Below, one piece after another: positions 7,446 to 14,717 of a DNA stretch of 15,084 nucleotides (positions are counted from its first letter, which is position 1; each line of letters opens with the position of its first letter). The translations under genes and the position numbers were made by a program. Below the pieces are notes generated by a model, which was not told the origin of the DNA, did no database searches, and worked only from the letters and a program-made list of their open reading frames with translations. The stretch is from Thermoplasmata archaeon (lineage in GTDB: Archaea > Thermoplasmatota > Thermoplasmata > Lutacidiplasmatales > UBA184): positions 1 to 15,084 of the forward strand of contig JAJZGO010000032.1 in NCBI GenBank assembly GCA_021798415.1, written 5' to 3'.

Positions 7446-8720
7446 GTGGGCCGACCCGTTCAAGGCCTTCTCGAACTTCTCGCCGAACACGGGGTCCCCG
7501 GGCGGGCCGCGCGGGTCTACCTCGCTGCGTGCCGCACCGGACCCCAGACGGCGAGCGAGCTCGCGCGCCTCTCGGCGGTCAACCGCGTCGAGGCGTACCG
7601 GTTCATCAAGCAGCTCACGCGCGACGGGCTCCTCGAGGCGACCAACGGCCGGCCCCGACGGTTCGCGGCGCTCTCCCCGGACTCTCTCCTCGACCGGTGG
7701 ATCCACGGAGCCTCCGAGCGGTTGCGCCGGCTCGAGCACGACCGCGAGAAGGTGCTCGCCGACTGGGAGGAGAGCCGCACCGAGCTCGACGACGGCGACC
7801 CCCGCAAGTTCGCGGTCCTGGAGGGCCGCGAGACGATCCGCCGGTTCCTCCTCAAACGGATCGGAACGGCCGAACGTCAGCTCCTGCTCTCCACGACCGG
7901 CGGCTCGCTCGCCGGCCTCCTCGACAACGGCCTCGACCGCGCGCTGCGCGACGCCGCCGGGCGGGGGGTCAAGGTCCGCATCGTGAGCGAGGTCTACCCT
8001 CCGAACCTCGCCGAGGCGAAGCACTTCGCCACGTTCGCCGAGCTGCGCCACGCGAGCGGGCCGGTCGTGAACCGGGCGCTCGTCATCGACCGGCGGGGGG
8101 CGCTCGTGTTCGTCTCGGGCGAGGACGGGGCCGGGCGGACCGGTGACGAGCAGGTCGCGCTCTGGTCCTCGGCCCCGATGTTCGTCCAGCTCGCCCGGAA
8201 CTACCATCGCCGGGTCTGGGGACCCGCACGGCGCTCGGAGGCCCGGTTCGTCGAGCTCGAGAGCCCTCCGTCGGCGGTCCTCCCGGTCCACGCCGGTAAG
8301 GAAGCGGTGCCGTTCCAGCGGCTCACGGAGATCGCGAAGCTCGGCATGCGCGCGTCGGGCGTGCGGGACCTCCGGCTGAACCTTCCCGAGCTGATCGAGA
8401 CGATCGCCCGCCAGCTCGGCCGCGAGATCGCGGAGAAGGTCGACGGCCGGACCCCCGAGGAGATCGCGCGCGCGCTCGGCGTCTACTACGAGACCCACAC
8501 GATGGGTCACCTTACGACGGTGAAAGCCCGCCCTCTCACGCTCCGGGTCTCGGGGTGTTTCGCGTGCACGAGCGACTCGCCCGAGATCGGTCGCGTGATC
8601 TGCCCGCAGCTCCTGCGCGCCGTCTTCGAGACCCGCCTCGGTCAGCGCTGGGAGGTCTCGGAGCCGGACCCGACGAAGCACGCGACCCGGGGCTGCGTGT
8701 TCACGGCCACGCCCGCGTAG
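7446..8720 (+). CDS. TrmB-family transcriptional regulator with C-terminal V4R-like domain
   Basis: The 424-residue protein has three parts. Residues about 1-80 form a TrmB-type winged helix (YLAACRTGPQTASELARLSA, recognition helix NRVEAYRFIKQL, wing LEATNGRPRRFAAL), followed by a short charged helical linker to about 117. Residues about 119-260 look like the TrmB phospholipase-D-like domain (KFAVLEGRETIRRFLLKRI, then GRGVKVRIVSEVY). Residues about 285-424 resemble the V4R fold, ending in GCFACTSD, RVICPQLLRAVFETRLG, EVSEPDPTKH and RGCVF, with cysteines at 371, 374, 386 and 417. V4R domains bind small hydrocarbon or aromatic ligands in several regulators, so an aromatic effector is a reasonable inference given the adjacent ring-reduction operon. 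It converges with that operon, and the gap between them is 45 bases. The GTG start is supported by the promoter spacing. The V4R call is from pattern only. Confidence 0.72.
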   Translation: MGRPVQGLLELLAEHGVPGRAARVYLAACRTGPQTASELARLSAVNRVEAYRFIKQLTRDGLLEATNGRPRRFAALSPDSLLDRWIHGASERLRRLEHDREKVLADWEESRTELDDGDPRKFAVLEGRETIRRFLLKRIGTAERQLLLSTTGGSLAGLLDNGLDRALRDAAGRGVKVRIVSEVYPPNLAEAKHFATFAELRHASGPVVNRALVIDRRGALVFVSGEDGAGRTGDEQVALWSSAPMFVQLARNYHRRVWGPARRSEARFVELESPPSAVLPVHAGKEAVPFQRLTEIAKLGMRASGVRDLRLNLPELIETIARQLGREIAEKVDGRTPEEIARALGVYYETHTMGHLTTVKARPLTLRVSGCFACTSDSPEIGRVICPQLLRAVFETRLGQRWEVSEPDPTKHATRGCVFTATPA

Positions 8721-8765
8721 CCGACGCTCGGGGGACCCCGCCGGGGGCCGTGGGTCGGGGCTGCG

Positions 8766-9788
8766 TTACGGTTGGACGACCGACCGGAAGCCCTCTCCCC
8801 GGCGCAGACGGTCGGCGGCCGTTTCGATCTCCTCGAGCCGTACCCGTCCGGTGACGACCGGTTCGAGCCGGATCCGACCGGTCCGCACCAGGTCCACGAC
8901 CCGAGGGTAGTCGGCGGGCCGGCATCCGAGCGATCCGACGATGGTGTACTCGAGGAACATGACCCGCGGCGCGGGAAGCACCGCCGGAACGCTGCTGTAG
9001 CCCACCAGGCAGAGGCGGCCCCCCCGGCGGAGGGCGGCGAACGCGAGCGCGATGGTGGCCGGAGTCCCGACCGCCTCGATCGCGACATCGGCCCCGTCGT
9101 TCCAGATCCGTCGAACCGCGGTGCCGAACTCCTCGGCCGGTCCGGGGCGGATCGTCTCCGAGGCGCCGAGCCGACGCGCCGTTTCGAGCTTCGCGTCGTT
9201 GAGGTCGACCGCCAGCACTTCGGCGCCCGCCGCGGCGGCGAACTGCACGACGTTGATCCCGACGCCCCCGCAGCCGACCACCGCTACGCGCTCGCCTTCG
9301 CGGACCTGCGCGCGGTGCACGACCGCGTGGTACGGGGTCGTCAACGCGTCCGAGATCACGCACCCGAGCACCGGGTCGATCTCCCGAGGGAGCGCGACGA
9401 GGTCCTTCGCCGGCACGACCACGAACTCCGCGAACCCGCCGTCGATATGGTTGCCCGGCATCCGCATCTTCGGGCAGATGTTCTCCCGCCCGAGCCGACA
9501 GTACGCGCACCGGCCGCACGGAAGGACGGCGGGGACGAGGACCGGATCCCCGACGGCCACCCCGTCCGCTCCCGGGCCGAGCGCGTCGACCCGACCGGCG
9601 ATCTCGTGACCGAGGATCAAGGGAGGGGGCTTGGCGGTCGCGACGCCGTGGTCGAGGTAGTGGAGGTCGGTGTGGCAGAACCCGCACCCGAGGACGGCCA
9701 CGCGGGCCTCACCGACCCCCGGGGTAGGGGTCGGCACCTCCTCCACGCGGAGCGCCTGTCCGGCGCCTCGAAACACGGCCGCCCGCAT
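8766..9788 (-). CDS. had: Zinc alcohol dehydrogenase, probable 6-hydroxycyclohex-1-ene-1-carbonyl-CoA dehydrogenase
   Basis: This 340-residue protein is a medium-chain zinc dehydrogenase. The catalytic zinc site is C38 and H39 (CHTD), H61-E62 (GHEIAGRV) and probably C143. The structural zinc site is C91, C94, C97 and C105. The Rossmann motif is VVGCGGVG (170-177), followed by D195 after the second strand, which favours NAD over NADP. Alone this would be only a generic alcohol dehydrogenase. The specific call rests on its place as last gene of a benzoyl-CoA reductase operon, directly after dch, where Had oxidises the 6-hydroxy product of Dch to 6-oxocyclohex-1-ene-1-carbonyl-CoA. The ATG at 9788 follows GGGAGGGAGAGGTC, a strong ribosome binding site; the open frame upstream overlaps dch and is not used. 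Confidence 0.75.
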   Translation of the reverse strand: MRAAVFRGAGQALRVEEVPTPTPGVGEARVAVLGCGFCHTDLHYLDHGVATAKPPPLILGHEIAGRVDALGPGADGVAVGDPVLVPAVLPCGRCAYCRLGRENICPKMRMPGNHIDGGFAEFVVVPAKDLVALPREIDPVLGCVISDALTTPYHAVVHRAQVREGERVAVVGCGGVGINVVQFAAAAGAEVLAVDLNDAKLETARRLGASETIRPGPAEEFGTAVRRIWNDGADVAIEAVGTPATIALAFAALRRGGRLCLVGYSSVPAVLPAPRVMFLEYTIVGSLGCRPADYPRVVDLVRTGRIRLEPVVTGRVRLEEIETAADRLRRGEGFRSVVQP

Positions 9789-9802
9789 GACCTCTCCCTC
9801 CC

Positions 9803-10570
9803 TCACGGCGCGGGCCATACCGGCGCCCGCTTCTCGAGGAACGCCCGGAGCCCTTCTTCGGCCGCCGGAAGCACCAGGAGCTCCTCGAGGTAGATCCGCT
9901 CCGAACGGTCGAGGCGAGCCCAGCGGTCGGCGGGCTCCTCGCGCATCGCCGCCTTGAGGAGGACGAGCGCCTCGCGGCGGAGCCCGGCGATCCGGTCGGC
10001 GGTCCGAGCCACCTCGAGATCGACGGTCGGGTCCGGCACCACCCGAGAGACGAGGCCGACCGTCTCGGCTCGTTCGGCCGTCACGGTCTCGCCGAGGAGG
10101 AGCAGCTCCGCCGCTCGTTTCGGACCGAGGGTGCGGGGCGCTTCGGCGGCGGCGAGCGTAGGGAAGACCCCGAGACGGATCTCGGGTTGTCCGAACGTCG
10201 CCGACGCCGCGGCGACGCCGAGGTCGCAGGCGGAGAGGAGCTCGAGCCCGCCCCCGAGGCACGGCCCCTCCACCTGCCCGAGGGTCGGCACGGGGAGCTC
10301 CCACAACGCCCGGAGGAGCTCCCGGAACGCGCCGAACATCGGGCGCACCCGCTCCGCGAAGTGGTCCTGGATGTCGAAGCCGGCGCTCCAGCGGCGGTGC
10401 GCGCCCCTGAGGACGACCACGTGCGCGGAGCGGACCGGGGTCGAACGGAGCGCGGTCGCCACGTCGCGCAGGAGGGCGATGTCGAAGACGTTGACCGGGG
10501 GGCGGTCCCACTCGACGGTGGCGCGTGCCCCGGCCCGATCGACCCGCACCGTTCCGGATCCGCCCGACAT
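9803..10570 (-). CDS. dch: Cyclohexa-1,5-diene-1-carbonyl-CoA hydratase (crotonase family)
   Basis: Dch adds water to the dienoyl-CoA made by benzoyl-CoA reductase, giving 6-hydroxycyclohex-1-ene-1-carbonyl-CoA. It has 255 residues, the usual Dch length. The N-terminal RPPVNVFDIALLRDV (23-37) closely follows the Dch signature (PPLNVLDIA), and MFGAFRELLRAL (78-89) and FGQPEIRLGVFP (126-137) are further family-like stretches. The crotonase oxyanion-hole loop is GPCLGGGLEL (102-111), and both acid/base glutamates of enoyl-CoA hydratases are present (E110 and E130). The gene starts seven bases after bcrC, with GAGG overlapping the bcrC stop as its ribosome binding site, and had follows after 14 bases. 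A general enoyl-CoA hydratase is the main alternative. Confidence 0.82.
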   Translation of the reverse strand: MSGGSGTVRVDRAGARATVEWDRPPVNVFDIALLRDVATALRSTPVRSAHVVVLRGAHRRWSAGFDIQDHFAERVRPMFGAFRELLRALWELPVPTLGQVEGPCLGGGLELLSACDLGVAAASATFGQPEIRLGVFPTLAAAEAPRTLGPKRAAELLLLGETVTAERAETVGLVSRVVPDPTVDLEVARTADRIAGLRREALVLLKAAMREEPADRWARLDRSERIYLEELLVLPAAEEGLRAFLEKRAPVWPAP

Positions 10571-10577
10571 CGCCGCC

Positions 10578-11816
10578 TCAGTCGAAGAGGATGGACTCGA
10601 CGAACGTCTCGAGCTGCAGCCGAGACTGCTCGTACGCGGCCGAGCGCTCCTCGAACTCGAGGTGGAGGTAGGGTATCTTCTGTCGGTCGAGGGCCCGGCG
10701 GTACAGGACGACGTCCTCGAGGGCCGGCTCGCAGAACTTCGCCGTCAGGAAGATGACCCCCTGGGCACCGGCCGCCTCGACCCTTCGGAGGATCGCCTCC
10801 CCCTTGGTCGTGGGAGTCGCACGCACCCCGATGTCGATCGTGCTCCGGACGTACGCGGACGCGAGGTTCTCGAGGGGGTCTCCGTTCGGGTCGACCCGGT
10901 CGTACCAGCGATAGATCTGCAGGAGCTCGTCGTCGACCGCGTAGCACCCGACCTGCTCGATCAGCTCGATGAGGTCAAGGGTCGGCTGCTCGCAGAACGG
11001 CCCGACCAGGAGGACCCGGATCGCGTCCTTGGTCCGGTTCGGTCGGGCGGCGAGCTCGGCGTGGACCCGTTCGAGGATCTGGAGGTGGACCTCTCGAGGG
11101 ATCAAACCTCCGAGCCGTCGGATCAGGTACGATTCCGTGAGGGTGAGCTTCCCGGGTTGGGCTCTCTTGACCGCGGTCAGGCGCGCCACCTCGGTTCGCT
11201 GCCGGTTGAACAGTTCGATCGAGTCGGCCAGCCGCTCGGGGCGGTACCGCTCGCCGCCCGCGCGCTCGAGCTTCGCGATGAGGCGGCGGTACTCGGCGAC
11301 CAGGAACGGCACCGTTCCCTCCGAGCGGAAGTTCTGGGGGAGGTGGAGCATGTGGGTCGTCGCCCCCGGGACCGCGCGCGAGAAGATCCCCTCGAGGTTC
11401 CGGCTCACGTCACAGATGTACGGGAAGACGAACGCGCGAAACGGGGCGAGGCGTCCGGTCAGTCCGAGCTCGAGGGTCGACTTGCTGATCGAGCAGAGGA
11501 AGGAGCCGAGGGCCGCGTCCGCGTGGCTGATTTCGATGCTCTCTCCGCCCCCGTGGAGCGACACCGGTAGGAGCCCCATCGCGTGGACCAGCTCCTGGGG
11601 AGTGTAGACCGGAAAGCAGCCCACCGCGCCCCGGCCGCGACGGGTCCAAGCGCGGACGGTGGGGTACGTCGGGTCGGAGACCACCTCGCGGGCGAGTTGC
11701 GTCAGCGCCGCGATCGAGGGCGCGCCGGCGAACTCCTCGAACGTCTCGCTGAGCTCGAGGGAAGGGGCCGCATCGGGGCCGCCGAGGTCCTCCTGGGGTG
11801 GGACACGCGCCGCCAC
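10578..11816 (-). CDS. bcrC: Benzoyl-CoA reductase subunit C (BcrC/BzdN/BadD; HgdB family)
   Basis: This is one of the two subunits forming the active-site module that accepts low-potential electrons and reduces the aromatic ring. It has 412 residues of the 2-hydroxyacyl-CoA dehydratase beta/benzoyl-CoA reductase fold. Conserved blocks include GCFPVYTPQELVHAMGLLPV (66-85), FLCSISKS, FPYICDVSRN, VGPFCEQPTLDLIELIE and a C-terminal FLTAKFCEPALED. Cysteines at 67, 108, 135, 275, 291 and 362 are candidates for iron-sulfur ligation. The start is GTG, five bases from bcrD's stop region and preceded by GGGGTGATC. Assignment to C rather than B follows from the clear B features of the gene at 13420. 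In known loci C leads the operon; here it follows the activases. A 2-hydroxyacyl-CoA dehydratase beta subunit is the alternative but fits the neighbours poorly. Confidence 0.85.
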   Translation of the reverse strand: MAARVPPQEDLGGPDAAPSLELSETFEEFAGAPSIAALTQLAREVVSDPTYPTVRAWTRRGRGAVGCFPVYTPQELVHAMGLLPVSLHGGGESIEISHADAALGSFLCSISKSTLELGLTGRLAPFRAFVFPYICDVSRNLEGIFSRAVPGATTHMLHLPQNFRSEGTVPFLVAEYRRLIAKLERAGGERYRPERLADSIELFNRQRTEVARLTAVKRAQPGKLTLTESYLIRRLGGLIPREVHLQILERVHAELAARPNRTKDAIRVLLVGPFCEQPTLDLIELIEQVGCYAVDDELLQIYRWYDRVDPNGDPLENLASAYVRSTIDIGVRATPTTKGEAILRRVEAAGAQGVIFLTAKFCEPALEDVVLYRRALDRQKIPYLHLEFEERSAAYEQSRLQLETFVESILFD

Positions 11817-11817
11817 C

Positions 11818-11826
11818 GATCACCCC
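11818..11826 (-). promoter_or_regulatory. Ribosome binding site deciding the GTG start of bcrC
   Basis: Read on the minus strand, GGGGTGATC matches the archaeal anti-Shine-Dalgarno complement (GGAGGTGATC) over GGTGATC and overlaps the bcrD stop TGA. It ends one base before GTG at 11816, close spacing but within an operon of coupled genes. It supports GTG as start, as no ATG lies in frame near the beginning of the homology. Confidence 0.5.
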
Positions 11827-12638
11827 GAAGCCGCCAGGAGCAACGCGGGGCGACCCCCGAGCTTTTGGAGGCGGGCGTGGCCCAGGAGGGCCGCGCCGAT
11901 CGCCGCGGCGTGGTGGGACCGCGGGTCGGCGAGAACCGGCGTCTTCGCGGTCTGTTCGAGCGCTCGGACCATCGCCTCGCTGCGGACGAGACCTCCGACG
12001 AGAGCGACCTCGGGCTGGATCCCGACGTTCCGCATCAGGATGTACGCCCGCTGCGCGAGGGAGAGAAAGACCCCCATCAGGATGTCGGCCAGCGGGATCT
12101 CGTCCGCGACGTTGTTGATGATCTCGGTCTCCGCCAGGACCGCGCAGACGCTCGAGATCATCTTCGGATGCGCGGCGGCGAGCGCCTTCGGGGCCATCTC
12201 CTCGAGCGGGACCTGCAGGTACTTGGCGCAACGGTCGACGAACCGCCCCGCGCCGGCCGCGCACTTCTCGTTCATCTTGAACCGGACGACCCGTCCGGTT
12301 TCGGAGACGGACATCGCGCGGGACGACTGGCTGCCGATGTCGACGACGTGCCGTGTCCCGGGCAAGAGGAACACGGCCCCCCTCGCCGACGCCGTGATGT
12401 CGCTGACCTGGAGGTGCCGGTCGGGAAAGGCGTAACGGGCGGCGCCGGTCGTGCAGAGGTAGTCGACCTCGTCGGGGAGAACGTTGACCTCCTCGACCAT
12501 GCGCTCGAGGACCCGGTGCGCGGCGTCCACGGGATTGCCGCGGGTCGGGCCGATGGCGGTGGCGAGGAGCCGCTGCCCGTCCTCGAGCAGGGCGCCCTTG
12601 ATCGTGCCCGCGCCGAGGTCGAGGCCGCAGGTGATCAT
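11820..12638 (-). CDS. bcrD: Benzoyl-CoA reductase activase subunit D (BcrD/BzdQ; BadF/BadG/HgdC family)
   Basis: This is one of two ASKHA-fold ATPase subunits that bind a [4Fe-4S] cluster at their interface and use ATP hydrolysis to push electrons into the BC module. It has 272 residues. GLDLGAGTIKGALL (5-18) is the phosphate-1 loop. The cluster cysteines C126 (KCAAGAG) and C165 (SVCAVLAETEI) match the HgdC pattern. GGLVRSEAMVRALE is the adenosine region. The phosphate-2 motif reads DIGSQSSRAM (100-109), without the aspartate of DIGGQD found in its partner. It overlaps bcrA by four bases (ATGA), and bcrC follows after three bases. D is chosen over A because the neighbouring copy has the canonical motif. 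A second homologous activase next to it makes a lone HgdC-type activator unlikely. Confidence 0.85.
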   Translation of the reverse strand: MITCGLDLGAGTIKGALLEDGQRLLATAIGPTRGNPVDAAHRVLERMVEEVNVLPDEVDYLCTTGAARYAFPDRHLQVSDITASARGAVFLLPGTRHVVDIGSQSSRAMSVSETGRVVRFKMNEKCAAGAGRFVDRCAKYLQVPLEEMAPKALAAAHPKMISSVCAVLAETEIINNVADEIPLADILMGVFLSLAQRAYILMRNVGIQPEVALVGGLVRSEAMVRALEQTAKTPVLADPRSHHAAAIGAALLGHARLQKLGGRPALLLAASG

Positions 12639-13423
12639 GCGGGAGCCCCCGTGGGCCGCTCGAGACCGTACAGCGCGGCGCCCACCGCGCCCACGTACTG
12701 CGACAGGGGGCTCACGTTGACACGGAGGGCGAGCCGGCGTTCGAGCGTGCGGACCATCCCTTCGTTTTTCGAAACGCCGCCCGTGAACGTCACCTCCGGT
12801 TCCACGCCGACCCGCTGCATGAGCGAGAGCGAGCGGCTCACGATCCCGCCGTAGAGGCCCGCGAGGATGTCCTTCGGGTCCTTGCCCCGAGCGACGTAGC
12901 TGGTCACTTCGGACTCGGCGAACACCGTGCACGTGTTCGTCACTTTCACCGGGTGCCGGGCACCCAGCGACAGGGCGCCGATCTCGCTGACATCGTAGCC
13001 GAGCGCGCCGGCGCAGACATCGAGGAACCGCCCCGTGCCCGCCGCGCACTTGTCGTTCATCGCGAAGTCGACGACCTCGCCGTTCGGGTCGACCTTGATC
13101 GCCTTCGTGTCCTGGCCCCCGATGTCGAGCACGAGGCGCGTGCCCGGGAAGAGAAAGTGCGCTCCCTTCGCGTGGCAGCCGATCTCCGTCACCGTGAACT
13201 GGCCGAACGTGACCTTGAACCGGCCGTAGCCGGTCCCGGTCACGACCCGCACCTCGCCTCGATCCCGGCGCGCCTCGGCGAGCGCCTGCTCGAGGGCGCG
13301 CTCGGCGTCCTTCACAAGCTCCACGCCGACCGGAGCGAGGGACTTCCCCACGATCCGCCCGTCCTCGATCAGCGCGCACTTCGCCGTCGTCGAGCCGATG
13401 TCCACTCCGGCCACGAGCGTCAT
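12635..13423 (-). CDS. bcrA: Benzoyl-CoA reductase activase subunit A (BcrA/BzdP; BadF/BadG/HgdC family)
   Basis: This is the partner ATPase of BcrD; the pair binds the bridging [4Fe-4S] cluster and drives ATP-dependent electron transfer to the BC subunits. It has 262 residues, close to HgdC and Azoarcus-type (BzdP) length and far shorter than the roughly 440-residue Thauera-type BcrA. Visible are GVDIGSTTAKCALI (6-19), canonical DIGGQDTKAI (100-109), C126 in KCAAGTG, C165 in NTCTVFAESE, and GGVSKNEGMVRTLE (215-228). Its motif positions align residue for residue with bcrD, so the two are colinear paralogues. The ATG overlaps the bcrB stop (ATGA), with GGTGA just upstream. Confidence 0.88.
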   Translation of the reverse strand: MTLVAGVDIGSTTAKCALIEDGRIVGKSLAPVGVELVKDAERALEQALAEARRDRGEVRVVTGTGYGRFKVTFGQFTVTEIGCHAKGAHFLFPGTRLVLDIGGQDTKAIKVDPNGEVVDFAMNDKCAAGTGRFLDVCAGALGYDVSEIGALSLGARHPVKVTNTCTVFAESEVTSYVARGKDPKDILAGLYGGIVSRSLSLMQRVGVEPEVTFTGGVSKNEGMVRTLERRLALRVNVSPLSQYVGAVGAALYGLERPTGAPA

Positions 13424-14697
13424 CCGCTCACCATCGGCAGCGGCGTCGTCCCCTTTCGCCGGTCGAGCGATTCGAAGAAGGCGTCCATCCGGTTCTTGAT
13501 CTGCGCCGGGGCGAAGTAGCGCGGGTCCTCGTGGTCCGACTCGATGTAGAGGGTCGGTATCCCGAGGTCGTGGATCAGCCGGTCCCTCAGGTCCCCCTGG
13601 CCGGCGGTGAACGAGCGGCACGACTTGATCCCGTGGATGAGCACCGCGTCCGCCCCGAAGTCCCGGACATACTCCTCGATGAGCGTGCGGCGGAGCGGCC
13701 ACGACTGGTTCACGTACGCTCCCAGCGAGTACTCGGCGATGCTCTCGAACGGGCGCGCGGGGTCGTGGAGGAAGCCCCGGTCGAAGAGCCCGCCGACCTT
13801 CGGGTACGTCGCCGCGACCGAGACCGCGCCCCACTTCCGGAAAAAGTCCCAGAACGTCCGGTAGCTCGGGTACGGGGGCACGCCTTCGACCACGAGCCGG
13901 AACTTCTCGTCGGGGACCGGGTACATCCCCGACCGCACCCGCTCGTCGACCTCCGCGTTCACGGTCGCGTAGAAGTCGGCCGCTACCTCGGTCCCGCGAA
14001 GGACGTTGATCGGGAACATGTAGAACACGGCCTCGAAATACGCCTCGATGGGGGACGGTCGTCGGCGGCCCGAGGCGAGGTAGTCGACCCACCCCTCCTC
14101 CGCGCGACGGGAGCGCGCGAGCGTCGCGCGCAGCTCCGCGGGGTCGAACGCGCGGCCCGTGGCCTTCTCGAGGAGGGCGATGAGCTCGTGCAGCTGGGTC
14201 ACGATGTATTGGATATCCTCGGGCTGGGGCGTGGCGTCCCGGAGGTAGGGGACGTCCAGCATGAAGAGCGGGCAGCCGTACTTCTCGGCGAGCGCTTCCC
14301 ACCACTTCACATACACGTAGCAGCCCGAGAAGCTGCACACGAGGAGATCGGGAGGGGGGATCCGGCCGAACGGGGTCTCTCCCCCCAACTCCTGGAGGCC
14401 GAGGTCGTTCTTCACGTAACCGCACACGTCGAGGCCGTATCCCTGCGACTCCGCGTGAAGGATGTTGGGGAGCGAGACGTGCTTGATCGCGCAGTTGAGG
14501 GCCACGATCTCGGGGAAGACGACCTCGTAGCCGAACGACCGGACGATCTCGGTCAAGTTCCCGCCGACGAGCATGTACGCGACCGGCTTCTTCGGCCCAC
14601 CGGCACCGGCGAGGCCCGCGTAGTACTCCTCGACCATCTCGCGCTGCCGGTCCCGGGCCGTTGTGAGGAAGCGGGGTTCGGTGCCCGTATCCCCCAT
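13420..14697 (-). CDS. bcrB: Benzoyl-CoA reductase subunit B (BcrB/BzdO/BadE)
   Basis: This subunit of the dearomatising module binds benzoyl-CoA together with BcrC. It has 425 residues, normal for BcrB. Hallmark stretches are DVCGYVKNDLGLQ (90-102), SFSGCYVYVKWWEAL (122-136), RPSPIEAYFEAVFY (213-226), EKFRLVVEGVPPYPSYRTFW (264-283), YPKVGGLFDRGFLHDP (298-313), HGIKSCRSFTAGQ (355-367) and DPRYFAPAQIKNRMDAFFES (391-410). Cysteines at 92, 126 and 360 are likely cluster ligands. These stretches are those of class I benzoyl-CoA reductase rather than of 2-hydroxyacyl-CoA dehydratases. The ATG at 14697 is preceded by AGGAGAGG about 8 bases upstream; the frame stays open further up but overlaps the preceding gene. 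bcrA follows with a four-base overlap. Confidence 0.92.
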   Translation of the reverse strand: MGDTGTEPRFLTTARDRQREMVEEYYAGLAGAGGPKKPVAYMLVGGNLTEIVRSFGYEVVFPEIVALNCAIKHVSLPNILHAESQGYGLDVCGYVKNDLGLQELGGETPFGRIPPPDLLVCSFSGCYVYVKWWEALAEKYGCPLFMLDVPYLRDATPQPEDIQYIVTQLHELIALLEKATGRAFDPAELRATLARSRRAEEGWVDYLASGRRRPSPIEAYFEAVFYMFPINVLRGTEVAADFYATVNAEVDERVRSGMYPVPDEKFRLVVEGVPPYPSYRTFWDFFRKWGAVSVAATYPKVGGLFDRGFLHDPARPFESIAEYSLGAYVNQSWPLRRTLIEEYVRDFGADAVLIHGIKSCRSFTAGQGDLRDRLIHDLGIPTLYIESDHEDPRYFAPAQIKNRMDAFFESLDRRKGTTPLPMVSG

Positions 14698-14717
14698 CGG
14701 TCGTTCCTCTCCTCGCG

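Noticed and set aside
8729..8740. CGGGGGACCCCG inverted repeat between the convergent TrmB-like and had genes as a terminator
   Set aside because: The stem is four to five G-C pairs with a loop of two to four bases and there is no T-run. Such short palindromes are expected by chance at this GC content.
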